In this document: positions 1 to 7,867 of the stretch, piece by piece
Layout of the letters: every line of letters starts with the position of its first letter
Position numbering within the stretch: the stretch's first letter is position 1
Source: Amycolatopsis sp. NBRC 101858
GTDB taxonomy: Bacteria; Actinomycetota; Actinomycetes; Mycobacteriales; Pseudonocardiaceae
Assembly: GCF_030269325.1 (NCBI RefSeq)
Contig: NZ_BSTD01000003.1
Location: forward strand, 992,001-1,056,000
DNA length: 64,000 bases
Direction: 5' to 3'
The notes under the pieces: generated by a model
What the model was told of the DNA's origin: nothing
Databases searched by the model: none
Seen by the model: only the letters and a program-made list of their open reading frames with translations
Made by a program: the position numbers and the translations under genes

Positions 1-223
1 GGAAGATCTCGCCGAGGTCGCGGAAGTACCAGCCGTTGCCGACGATCCCGTGCTCGGCCGGCTGCAGCCCGGTGAGGAACGTCGACTGCACCGAGCACGT
101 CACCGCCGGGAACACGGTGTCGAGCTGCGCGGTGAAGCCGGGTTCGGCCATCTTGCGCAGGTTCGGCATGTGCGGGAGCAGCCGGGGTGTCAGCCCGACG
201 ACGTCGATGACCAGCAAGCTCAT
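1..223 (-). CDS. eboF: EboF-like alkaline phosphatase/nucleotide pyrophosphatase family protein, N-terminal part only
   Basis: The first 74 codons of a gene that runs off the left edge. The N-terminus MSLLVIDVVGLTPRLL followed by FPAVTCSVQSTFLTG is the metal and nucleophile region of the type I phosphodiesterase/nucleotide pyrophosphatase fold (Asp near the N-terminus, Thr nucleophile in the PAVTC segment), and GIVGNGWYF fits the same family. Its ATG overlaps the TGA of the preceding gene (ATGA), so it is the seventh and last visible gene of the operon. In Ebo clusters this position belongs to EboF. The substrate is unknown; a phosphorylated or prenyl-phosphate cyclitol is an inference from its neighbours. 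Confidence 0.8.
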   Translation of the reverse strand, partial: MSLLVIDVVGLTPRLLPHMPNLRKMAEPGFTAQLDTVFPAVTCSVQSTFLTGLQPAEHGIVGNGWYFRDLGEIF

Positions 224-1347
224 TCGGAAACCTCTTCCAAGCCTAATTCGATCAGGGAACGCCGGGTCCAGTCCAGCTCGGCGGCGATGCCCGCGACGAG
301 CCCGGCGTCGTCGGCGGGTGCGTCCGGGAGCACCTGCCAGGTGTAGGTCTCGACCTCGACGTGGTCGGTGCGCGCGGTGGCGCCCCCGAACAGCTCGGCC
401 AGGGTCCCGGCCAGCACCGGCCGGGTGGACGTCAGCGGCGGCGCCGGGTCGGCGTGCAGCGGCACGTGGAAGTGCACCCGCCACGGCGCCTCGCCCGGGA
501 GCCCGCCGGCCAGCGCCTCGTCGAGGTCGTCGGCGCCCGGCGGAGCGCTTTCGTTGCTCTGGTGCAGGAACCGGGGTTCCACGAACGATTCCAGAGCCTT
601 GCGCGTCTCCGGGTCGGCCGGGTTCGCGGCTTCGAGGGCGGCTGACGCCTGCAGCTTGACGACGTCCAGGCCGGCCGCTTCGAGCCGCCCGAGCGCGTCC
701 GCCGGGTCCTCGAACCCGACCGCGAGGTGGCACGTGTCGAGGCAGACGCCCAGCCACTCCTTGTCCACTTCGGACAGCAGCGACGCCGCCTGCGCGGTCG
801 TCTCGATGACGCAGCCGGGCTCGGGCTCGAAGGCCACGCGCACCGGGCGGTCCTGCTTCGCCAGGCCCTCGGCGAGCAACTCGAGCTGGCCGCAGTCGTC
901 CCGCCATTCGGTGCGCCACCCCAGCGGCAACGTCGAGACGCTGCCCCGGACCGCGTCTTCGGGCATCAGCTCGGCGAGCAACCGCGCCAGGTCGAGGGTG
1001 TACCGCGTCCGTTCGGGCGTCGACCAGTCCGGCCGGTACACCTTGTGCTTGACGACCGGGTCGTGGAAACCCTGGTACGGAAACCCGTTGAAAGTGACAA
1101 CCTCCAGCCCGCGGGCCGCCAGCTCCCGGCCCAGCCGGGCCACCGCGGCCGGGTCCGCCACCAGCTCGGAAGCCACCGGCCGGGCCAGCCACAGACCGAG
1201 CCCCAGCCGGTCGACCCCCAGGCGTTCCCGCACCGGCTCGCCGAAGCGGGCCAGCTGGGTGAGCACGCCGTCGAGGTCCTCCGCCTGATGCACGTTGGTG
1301 CAGTAGGCGAGGTGGACGAGCGTGCCGTCGCGATGCCGGAACCTCAC
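220..1347 (-). CDS. eboE: EboE-type sugar phosphate isomerase/epimerase (TIM barrel)
   Basis: 375 residues. The GTG start overlaps the upstream TGA (GTGA) and was preferred over longer frames because every joint in this operon has the same form. The protein begins MRFRHRDGTLVHLAYCTNVHQAE without a signal peptide. It is a xylose-isomerase-like TIM barrel: FEPEPGC and CLDTCHLAVGFED supply the usual metal-binding Glu and His/Asp residues. The family is named metabolite traffic protein EboE, from clusters that export scytonemin precursors in cyanobacteria; its reaction is not established. It is probably cytosolic and cotranscribed with all genes from the inositol-phosphate synthase onward. Confidence 0.85.
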   Translation of the reverse strand: MRFRHRDGTLVHLAYCTNVHQAEDLDGVLTQLARFGEPVRERLGVDRLGLGLWLARPVASELVADPAAVARLGRELAARGLEVVTFNGFPYQGFHDPVVKHKVYRPDWSTPERTRYTLDLARLLAELMPEDAVRGSVSTLPLGWRTEWRDDCGQLELLAEGLAKQDRPVRVAFEPEPGCVIETTAQAASLLSEVDKEWLGVCLDTCHLAVGFEDPADALGRLEAAGLDVVKLQASAALEAANPADPETRKALESFVEPRFLHQSNESAPPGADDLDEALAGGLPGEAPWRVHFHVPLHADPAPPLTSTRPVLAGTLAELFGGATARTDHVEVETYTWQVLPDAPADDAGLVAGIAAELDWTRRSLIELGLEEVSE

Positions 1348-2195
1348 TTGCGCGCACCTCGCAGGATCGAGTTGCCCGCGAACTCGGCTTCCGTCGCCTC
1401 GCCTTCGAGGTCGAGACGGCCGCTCTGGCCGTAGAACTCGACCGGGTTGCGCCACAGCACCTGGTCGACGTCGTCCTCGGTGAACCCGGCGGCGAGCATC
1501 GCGTCGCCGGTCTTGCGCGTCTTGAGCGGGTCGCTCTTGCCCCAGTCCGCCGCGGAGTTGACCAGCACCTTTTCGGTCCCGTACTCGCGAAGGATGGCGA
1601 CCATCCGCTCTTCGTCCATCTTGGTGTCCGGGTAGATCGAGAACCCCATCCAGGAACCGGACTCCTTGACCATCGCGACGGTCACCTCGTTGAGGTGGTC
1701 GAGCACGACGCGCTCCGGCGCGATGCCGGACTCGCGGACGACGGCGATGCTGCGCTCGGTGCCGGCCGCCTTGTCGCGGTGCGGGGTGTGCACCATCGCG
1801 GGCAGCTCGTGGTCGATCGCCAGCGCGAGCTGCGCGGCGAACGCCTTGTCCTCCTCGGCGGTCATCGAGTCGTAGCCGATCTCGCCGACCGCGACGACGC
1901 CGTCCTTCTCGAGGTAGCGCGGCAGCAGGTCGAGCACCGGCGCGCACCGCGGGTCGTTGGCTTCCTTCGGGTTCAGCGCGATCGTGCAGTGGTGGGCGAT
2001 GCCGAACTGGCTCGCGCGGAACGGCTCCCAGCCGACCAGCGCGTCGAAGTAGTCGGTGAAGCTGCCGGCGTTCGTGCGCGGCTGGCCCAGCCAGAACGCC
2101 GGCTCGACGAGCGCGCGGACGCCGGCGGCGTGCATCGCCGCGTAGTCGTCGGTGGTGCGGGAGCTCATGTGGATGTGCGGGTCGAAGATGCGCAT
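1344..2195 (-). CDS. eboB: EboB-type TatD-like metal-dependent hydrolase
   Basis: 283 residues. The N-terminus MRIFDPHIHMSSRT carries the HxH metal site of amidohydrolase/TatD proteins. Further ligand candidates are MVHTPHRDK, LDHLNE and the late Asp in NSAADWGKSD. Its ATG shares one base with the TGA of eboA, and its own TGA overlaps the GTG of eboE, so translation is probably coupled. TatD relatives are DNases or hydrolases of small molecules; within Ebo clusters the role is unknown, and cyclitol or lactone hydrolysis is only a guess. The length is normal for the family. Confidence 0.85.
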   Translation of the reverse strand: MRIFDPHIHMSSRTTDDYAAMHAAGVRALVEPAFWLGQPRTNAGSFTDYFDALVGWEPFRASQFGIAHHCTIALNPKEANDPRCAPVLDLLPRYLEKDGVVAVGEIGYDSMTAEEDKAFAAQLALAIDHELPAMVHTPHRDKAAGTERSIAVVRESGIAPERVVLDHLNEVTVAMVKESGSWMGFSIYPDTKMDEERMVAILREYGTEKVLVNSAADWGKSDPLKTRKTGDAMLAAGFTEDDVDQVLWRNPVEFYGQSGRLDLEGEATEAEFAGNSILRGARK

Positions 2196-2740
2196 CAGGC
2201 GTCCTGTTCGTTCAGCAGCGGGAGGAGGTCGGCGGGCACGGCGCGGCCGGCGGCGGTGCGCTCGGCGGCGAACGACCGCATCATGCGCAGCAGCTCCTCG
2301 TCGGTCCGGCGGTCCAGCCCGGCGACCTCGGCCAGCGGGATGCCCATGAAGACGCACTTGAGCACGCCGTGGCGGTAGGCGGCGTCGTCCAGGTGCGCGG
2401 CGGCGTACTCCCCCATCGCGGCGGTGACGAGCCGGGTGTCGTTGGTGCGCAGGGCGTCGGCGACCAGCACGAGCCCGGCGTCGCCGATGTCCACGACGGA
2501 CAGTCCACGGAGGACGGCCCGCTTCTCGGCGGCGTCGCCGTAGCGGTAGAGGTCCGGCATCTCCGCGGCCGCCGCGGGCGCGGCTTCCAGGAGCTTGACG
2601 CGGGCCACGTCGTCGACCGTCCAGCCCGGCGTGTCCGACGGACCCCGGCCGACGCGGCGGCCGACGCCCGGGAACAGCGTGCGCAACGCCGAAGCGTCGG
2701 TGGCGACCTTGGTCAGCGCGTCGTCCAGCCAGGCGTTCAC
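2195..2740 (-). CDS. eboA: EboA-domain protein
   Basis: 181 residues starting at a GTG that overlaps the preceding TGA. It is largely alpha-helical, with GLSVVDIGDAGLVLVADA and an HGVLKCVFMGIPLAEVAGLD segment typical of EboA proteins, which have no known catalytic motif. There is no signal peptide or membrane segment. Order and spacing (between the second TIM-barrel isomerase and EboB) match the actinobacterial version of the cluster, recalled as the SCO3237-SCO3243 block of Streptomyces coelicolor. The function is unknown; a scaffold or carrier role is inference. Confidence 0.75.
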   Translation of the reverse strand: MNAWLDDALTKVATDASALRTLFPGVGRRVGRGPSDTPGWTVDDVARVKLLEAAPAAAAEMPDLYRYGDAAEKRAVLRGLSVVDIGDAGLVLVADALRTNDTRLVTAAMGEYAAAHLDDAAYRHGVLKCVFMGIPLAEVAGLDRRTDEELLRMMRSFAAERTAAGRAVPADLLPLLNEQDA

Positions 2741-3558
2741 GCGGCCACCGCCTTGCGCAGGAACGCCAGGGACTCGCGCGTGATCCGCGGTGCCGCGTGG
2801 CTGTCGCGCGGCAGTTCCACCGCGACCAGCCCGGGGTACGGCGACAGCGCTTCCAGCACCGGCGGGAAGTCGATCTCGCCCCGCCCGAACTCCAGGTGCT
2901 CGTGGGTGCCCCGGCGCATGTCGTCGATCTGCACGTTCACCAGCCGCGGCAGCGCACGCCGGACGCAGTCGGGCACGGACGCCGTCTCGTTGCACCGGCA
3001 GTGCCCGATGTCCAGCGTCAGCCCGAACCGCTCCGGGTCACCCAAGCGCCGGGCCAGCTCGAAGTAGCCGTCGAGGTCCTCGACGAGCATCCCCGGTTCC
3101 GGCTCGAAGCCGAGCTTGACGTCGTGGTCGTCGGCCGCCTTGAGCACGTCGGCACACCCGTCGGCCAGATGTGTCCACGCGTCCTCGGCGGAGAGGTCCG
3201 CGGGCTTGTTGCCGCTCCAGAAGGACACCGCTTCGGCGTCGAGGTCCGCCGCGATCTCGACGGCCCGGGTCAGGAAGTCGATGCGCGACGCCCGATCCGG
3301 GTCGAGGAACGTCGGCGAGTGCTTGCGCCACGGGTCGAGCAGGAACCGGGCGCCGGTCTCGATCACGACGGCCAGCCCGAGCCGGTCCAGTTCCGCGCCG
3401 AGTGACGCGACCCGGCGGGCGAGGTCCGGGCCGAACGGGTCGAGGTGCTGGTGGTCGAGCGTCAGCGCGACGCCGTCGTAGCCCAGGTCCGCCAGGACGC
3501 GCAGGGCGTCGCCGAGGCGGTGGTTGGCGAAGCCGTTGGTGCCGTACCCGAACCTCAT
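2737..3558 (-). CDS. Second sugar phosphate isomerase/epimerase (TIM barrel) of the Ebo-type operon
   Basis: 273 residues from an ATG that overlaps the prenyltransferase stop (ATGA). MRFGYGTNGFANHRLGDAL opens an AP-endonuclease-2/xylose-isomerase-like barrel; LGFEPEPGM and LTLDIGHCRCNE provide the metal-binding Glu, Asp and His, and VNVQIDDM the next strand. It is clearly a relative of EboE in the same operon (both contain FEPEPG), so two distinct isomerase or epimerase steps are likely. The substrate is inferred to be an inositol-like ring or its phosphate, because an inositol-phosphate synthase homologue heads the operon. Confidence 0.8.
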   Translation of the reverse strand: MRFGYGTNGFANHRLGDALRVLADLGYDGVALTLDHQHLDPFGPDLARRVASLGAELDRLGLAVVIETGARFLLDPWRKHSPTFLDPDRASRIDFLTRAVEIAADLDAEAVSFWSGNKPADLSAEDAWTHLADGCADVLKAADDHDVKLGFEPEPGMLVEDLDGYFELARRLGDPERFGLTLDIGHCRCNETASVPDCVRRALPRLVNVQIDDMRRGTHEHLEFGRGEIDFPPVLEALSPYPGLVAVELPRDSHAAPRITRESLAFLRKAVAA

Positions 3559-4382
3559 GTCGGCGACACCTTCCGGCTCAGCGCCCGCGCGATCGGGAAC
3601 GCGGCGGCGACGGCCAGCGCCGAGCGCCACGCGCCGGTGCGGGCGATCAGCCCGGCCTGCAGCGGGATCATGCCGTGGATGCCCGCGCCGACCGCGCGCC
3701 GGATCTTCGGCGCGGCCGGGTCGCGGACGGCGTCGTACTGCGCCCGGCCGGTGGTCACCGCGTACGTCCCGAGCAGCGCCGAGGCCAGCGGGCCGACGCG
3801 GCCGGCGGCGATGCGCACCCCGGCCGTGGCGGCGAGGGTGGCCGCCGGCAGCGCGGGCTTCGCACCGTCCACTTCGGACCTTGACAACGTCGTCACGGCG
3901 TACGTGTGGGCCCCGACGGTGAGCGCCGCGGGCACCGCGGCCCGGGCACCGCCCGCGCCGAGCAGGACGTCCAGCGCCCGGGTCGCGGCCATCGCGGCCG
4001 GCCCGAACACGGTCTCCTTGAGCACGAAGTCGTACGCCCAGACCGTCGCGGCCAGCGGCAGCGCGACCCGCAGGGCGGGCTTCCCGCCGGCGGCCGCGGC
4101 GATGCCCAGCCCGCCCGCGGTCAGCCCGGCCGCGACGCCGAGCGCGGTCGCCGGCTTGACCCGGCCGGACGGGATCGGCCGCTCGGGCCGTTCCATCGCG
4201 TCGAGGAAGCGGTCGGCGTAGTCGTTGAGCGCCATGCCAGCCCAGTAGAGGCAGACGGACGCGCCGGTCAGGGCCACCGTCCGGCGGCCGAAGGGCCAGC
4301 CCGAGGCGGCGGCCCCGGCGACGGCGTCCCCGGGCACGGTCAGCGCGGCAGGCGCGCGGACGAGTTCGACGAGCGCCTTCAC
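3555..4382 (-). CDS. eboC: UbiA-family prenyltransferase (SCO3242/EboC type)
   Basis: 275 residues, polytopic membrane protein. The first Asp-rich motif is NDYADRFLDAMERPERP (NDxxDxxxD) and the second is YDFVLKET, the two Mg-diphosphate sites of UbiA enzymes. A GTG overlapping the upstream TGA was chosen; another in-frame GTG lies 12 bases further upstream. UbiA enzymes move a prenyl chain from a diphosphate onto a polar acceptor. Lying between an inositol-phosphate synthase homologue and a sugar isomerase, this one may make a prenylated cyclitol (inference). NCBI-style naming would be SCO3242 family prenyltransferase. Confidence 0.85.
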   Translation of the reverse strand: MKALVELVRAPAALTVPGDAVAGAAASGWPFGRRTVALTGASVCLYWAGMALNDYADRFLDAMERPERPIPSGRVKPATALGVAAGLTAGGLGIAAAAGGKPALRVALPLAATVWAYDFVLKETVFGPAAMAATRALDVLLGAGGARAAVPAALTVGAHTYAVTTLSRSEVDGAKPALPAATLAATAGVRIAAGRVGPLASALLGTYAVTTGRAQYDAVRDPAAPKIRRAVGAGIHGMIPLQAGLIARTGAWRSALAVAAAFPIARALSRKVSPT

Positions 4383-5488
4383 CGGTTCGCCCACTCACGC
4401 AGGGCCGCGAACTGCGACGCGAGGTCGTGCGGGCCGTCCCCGACAGGATCCTTGAAGAAGAAGCCGAACTCGGCGACCGGGCCGGCGACGCCGTCGCGGC
4501 ACGCCTTGCCGGTCAGCCGGGCGAGGTCGAGCACCAGCGGCGCGGCGAGCGCGGAGTCGCAGCCCTGCCAGGTGAGCTGCAGCGTCATGCGCGTGCCGAG
4601 GAAGCCTTCGAAGAGCACGTGGTCCCAGGCTGTCTTCCAGTCACCGAGCGCCGGGACGTAGTCGATGTGCACCTCGCCGTCGACCTCCCGGCCGAGGTTC
4701 TGCGAGAGCACCTGCTGCTTCGACGCGTTCTTGCTCGACGCCGCGCCGGGGTCGGCGAGCGTGGCGCCGTCGCCCCCGCCGAGCAGGTTCGTGCCCGACC
4801 ACGAGAGGACGTTCAGCGCGCGCTGGGCGAACATCGGCGCGAGCACCGAGCGCAGCAGCGTCTCGCCGGTCTTGCCGTCGCGGCCCGCGTAGGGCTGCCC
4901 GGCCGTGCGGGCGAGTTCGTCGAGCGCGGGCAGCCGCGCGCCGGTGGACGGGGTGAAGTCGACAAAGCCACAACCCGCGCGGAACGCGGCGTAGGCGTAC
5001 AACGCGCTGGGCGGCAGGGCTTCCAGGTCGTCTTCCAAGGCAGCCAAGGACTCGTGCGCCGGGTGCGGCGCGCACGGCGCTTCGGTGGAGGAGACGTTGA
5101 CCACCACCACGTGGTCCAGACCCTCCCGGAACTCGGTCAGGTCCGCGACGATCCGGTCGGCGGCGGCACGCCCGCCCCCGGACGGCGCCGGCCGGAGCCG
5201 GGCTTCCGCCGCTTCCAGCTCCGCCGTGACCGCGCCGGGCAAGGTGGCCGGCAGCACCCCCGCCGCCGCAAGCTGCTCCGCCCGCTTGACCAGCGGCGTG
5301 TCGACGACGTCGTGGCCCCCGAAGACCAGGTCTCCCAGGCCGGGAAGGTCCGCGCCGGCGAAGTCCGGCAGCTCGGTCACGCAGCCCGTGCGCGCGGCGA
5401 GTCCCGCCCGCATCGCGGCGGCGCCGGCGACGGCCGTGGTGGCCACCGATCCTCGGGCGCCGATCAGCCAGACACCGATCTTCCCCAT
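4379..5488 (-). CDS. ino1: Inositol-3-phosphate synthase family protein
   Basis: 369 residues, first gene of the Ebo-type operon. MGKIGVWLIGARGSVATT is the NAD-binding Rossmann start of the family, and GTNLLGGGDGATLADPGAA plus SKNASKQQVLSQNL match the inositol-phosphate synthase core, including the catalytic Lys/Asn region. A GGAGG at 5495-5499 sits six bases from this ATG; a second in-frame ATG two codons upstream is too close to be used. It would cyclise glucose-6-phosphate to 1L-myo-inositol-1-phosphate, or do related chemistry on another sugar phosphate, since the housekeeping Ino1 of actinomycetes lies elsewhere. Its TGA overlaps the prenyltransferase GTG. Confidence 0.85.
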   Translation of the reverse strand: MGKIGVWLIGARGSVATTAVAGAAAMRAGLAARTGCVTELPDFAGADLPGLGDLVFGGHDVVDTPLVKRAEQLAAAGVLPATLPGAVTAELEAAEARLRPAPSGGGRAAADRIVADLTEFREGLDHVVVVNVSSTEAPCAPHPAHESLAALEDDLEALPPSALYAYAAFRAGCGFVDFTPSTGARLPALDELARTAGQPYAGRDGKTGETLLRSVLAPMFAQRALNVLSWSGTNLLGGGDGATLADPGAASSKNASKQQVLSQNLGREVDGEVHIDYVPALGDWKTAWDHVLFEGFLGTRMTLQLTWQGCDSALAAPLVLDLARLTGKACRDGVAGPVAEFGFFFKDPVGDGPHDLASQFAALREWANR

Positions 5489-5708
5489 GTTCATCCTCCA
5501 GTTCGGCGAGTTCAGCCCGCGCCGGTCGCCCCCGACGGGACGCGGGTCGGGACACCACTCGGGTCGGCGAGCGCGGTGCCCCTGGGCACGCAGAGGTCCC
5601 CCGGACTACATCGCCGGAGTCGATCAAGTGTTTCCGCACGCCTTCGCGACGAAGGCACACCGGGTCTTCGAACAGGCTCTTGGCCGATACCGGCCATTAC
5701 GAGTGCCG

Positions 5709-6977
5709 TCATCCGCTGTCCCTTTCCGGCCGTACCGGCACCAGCGCCGGATCGTCGAACACCGCCTGCAGCGCGACGTGCGCGCCGCCGCGCGAAGCCG
5801 CGGAGAACCCGAGCCAGGACAGCTCAATGCGGCAGCCCCCGATGCGCGGGGCGATCACCCGGGCCTCCAGCTCGGCCAGCATCGGGGCGAGCAGGTACGG
5901 GCCCAGCTGGGCGAAGTAGCCGCCGAGCAGCACCACGCGCGGGTTGAACACGTTGACCAGCACGGCCGCGCCGACCCCGAGGCCGGTGCCGACCTGCGCG
6001 AGCGCGTCGAGCGTCCGCTTGTCCTTCAGCTCGGCGCGGCGGCGGATCATGTCGAGCCGTTGTTCGAGGTCGAGCGACGGGTCGTGCACCGGGTCGGCCG
6101 GCGACGCGGCGAGCCGCAGCATCCCGGCCAGCCCGACGAGCGTCTCCCAGCAGCCGCGGCGCCCGCACCCGCAGACGCGGCCCGCGGGATCGACCTGGAT
6201 GTGCCCGACCTCTCCCGAAAACCCCTCCGCGCCACCGAGCAGCCGCCCGCCGGAGATGACGCCGCCGCCCACGCCGATTTCGCCGGTCAGGTACACGAGG
6301 TCGGCGGTCCCGGCGACGCTGCCCATGGCGTACTCGCCCAGCGCGCCGAGGTTCGCGTCGTTGGCCGTGCGGATCGGGAACGACGGCGGGCCCAGCCGCC
6401 GGGTCAGCCGTTCGGTGATCCCGCGCACCACCGAGACGTCGGTCCAGTGCAGGTTCGGCGCGAAGGCGACGGTGCCGCTTTCGTCGACCAGTGCCGGCAC
6501 CCCGATGGTCACGCCGGCCGGCACGACCCCGAGCCGGCGGCACTCCCGCAGCGCCCGCGCGGTCAGCTCCGCGCCCGCGTCGAGCACCTTCGCCACCGGA
6601 AGCGCTTGGACGTCGAGTGCCACGCGTTGTTCGAAGAGCACGGTGCCGGTGAGGTCGAGGGCGAGCGCGGTCAGGTAGTCGACGTTGATCTCGACACCGA
6701 TGCCGCCGACGCCGCGGCCGTCCAGCTCGACGATCGTGCCCGGGCGCCCGACCGCGCCGGCGCGTTCCCGTTCGCCTTCGCGAGCCAGCCCGCGCTCGAC
6801 GAGCTCGGCGACGAGACTCGAGACGGTTCCCTTGTTCAGCCCCGTGTCCGCGGCGATCGCCGCACGCGAGCGGGGTCCCGCGTCGCGCAGGTGCCGCAGC
6901 ACGAGCGCGAGGTTGCTCCGGCGGACGGCGGCCTGGTCGGCCGGGCGCACCGGCTTGAGCGAGAAGGAGGAGTCCAC
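5709..6977 (-). CDS. ROK family transcriptional regulator/sugar kinase-like protein
   Basis: About 422 residues. An N-terminal winged HTH (around RSNLALVLRHLRDAGPRSRA and NKGTVSSLVAELVERG) precedes an actin-like ROK domain with the zinc motif CGCGRRGCWE and EIGVGGGVISGG. It resembles NagC/XylR repressors, which sense a sugar or sugar phosphate. It lies 220 bases upstream of the inositol-phosphate synthase on the same strand, so it may control the Ebo-type operon (inference). The GTG at 6977 (VDSSFSLKP) was chosen; a TTG twelve codons upstream is possible. No amino-acid oddity was seen. Confidence 0.85.
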   Translation of the reverse strand: MDSSFSLKPVRPADQAAVRRSNLALVLRHLRDAGPRSRAAIAADTGLNKGTVSSLVAELVERGLAREGERERAGAVGRPGTIVELDGRGVGGIGVEINVDYLTALALDLTGTVLFEQRVALDVQALPVAKVLDAGAELTARALRECRRLGVVPAGVTIGVPALVDESGTVAFAPNLHWTDVSVVRGITERLTRRLGPPSFPIRTANDANLGALGEYAMGSVAGTADLVYLTGEIGVGGGVISGGRLLGGAEGFSGEVGHIQVDPAGRVCGCGRRGCWETLVGLAGMLRLAASPADPVHDPSLDLEQRLDMIRRRAELKDKRTLDALAQVGTGLGVGAAVLVNVFNPRVVLLGGYFAQLGPYLLAPMLAELEARVIAPRIGGCRIELSWLGFSAASRGGAHVALQAVFDDPALVPVRPERDSG

Positions 6978-7282
6978 GCCGACACCACCCCGGTTCGTCT
7001 GGTGGTTCAACAAATTAGGTGCGGCGAAACGATCGGGTCAACGAGGGCACCCGGCGCCTTTCGTGGACAAAAGCCACACAAATCGTTCTGACCAGCGAAA
7101 CTATCGAACGCAGGCAGCAAAAGGGTCCCACGGATGGAGCACGGGTTAGGGCGCCCGCCCGCCCCAATCCCACCGCCGAACGGGACCGACTTCCGTCGTG
7201 TCCCGGTCATCGGGACACCGGAGGTCTTACCGCGGGCCGACGCGAAAGTGTCGCCGCGGCACCGAAACTTTCCGCAAGCGGT
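6978..7282. other. Intergenic region upstream of the ROK gene
   Basis: About 300 bases without a convincing gene. It must hold the ROK promoter. An AT-richer patch near 7005-7020 on the minus strand (CCTAATTTGTTGAACCACC) is the best place for an operator or -10 region. No terminator hairpin or RNA gene was recognised. Confidence 0.4.
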
Positions 7283-7732
7283 TCAGCGGGTGAAGGTCAG
7301 CGTGCCGAGCGCGGCGACCAGCGGCGCGAGCTCCGGCAAGGCCTCGGCTTCGGCGAGGGCTTCCGCCAGCGCCGTGTCGTGGGTGGGCCGCGCCGCTGTC
7401 AGCAGGGCCTGCCCCGCCGGCGTCACCTCCGTGTAGATGCCGCGGCGGTCGTCGGCGCACAGGTAGCGGGCCAGCAGCCCGCGGCTCTCCAGCCGGGTGA
7501 CCAGCCGGGTCGTCGCCGACTGGCTGAGCACCACCGCGTTGGCCAGCTGGTTCATCCGCAGGTGGAAGCCGTCCTGGCGGGCCAGCGCGTCGAGCACGCT
7601 GTACTCGCTCACCGACAGCTCGTGGTCGCGCTCGAGCGCGCGTTGCAGCCGGTCTTCGATCCGCGCGTGCAGCGCGGCCAGCGTGCGCCAGCCCTGCGCA
7701 CGGGCTTCGACGGCGTCGTCGTCCAGTGACAC
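7283..7732 (-). CDS. MarR family transcriptional regulator
   Basis: 149 residues with a central winged helix (LSVSEYSVLDALARQ, NAVVLSQSATTRLVTRLESRG, the wing DDRRGIYTEVTPAG). The GTG start has an AGAGGTG ribosome site. It is divergent from an MFS exporter 135 bases away, the classic arrangement of a MarR repressor with its target efflux gene; the ligand is unknown. A dyad in the shared promoter region (7801-7837) is a candidate binding site. Confidence 0.9.
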   Translation of the reverse strand: MSLDDDAVEARAQGWRTLAALHARIEDRLQRALERDHELSVSEYSVLDALARQDGFHLRMNQLANAVVLSQSATTRLVTRLESRGLLARYLCADDRRGIYTEVTPAGQALLTAARPTHDTALAEALAEAEALPELAPLVAALGTLTFTR

Positions 7733-7800
7733 GGTTCACCTCTCCCGGGCTTGCCGCATACGTTTGCGCGCGGCACTATCAAGCCTGTGCAATATACGGC

Positions 7801-7837
7801 GCGTGCAACTATCTCGGACGCTCGTAGTTGCTCACGC
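7801..7837. promoter_or_regulatory. Candidate MarR operator
   Basis: An interrupted inverted repeat, GCGTGCAACTA ... TAGTTGCTCACGC, with a perfect 7-bp core (GCAACTA/TAGTTGC) lies between the divergent MarR and MFS genes. MarR proteins bind such dyads; assignment here rests on position only. Confidence 0.45.
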
Positions 7838-7867
7838 CCACAAGACTACTCCGGAAGAAGGAAGTCC

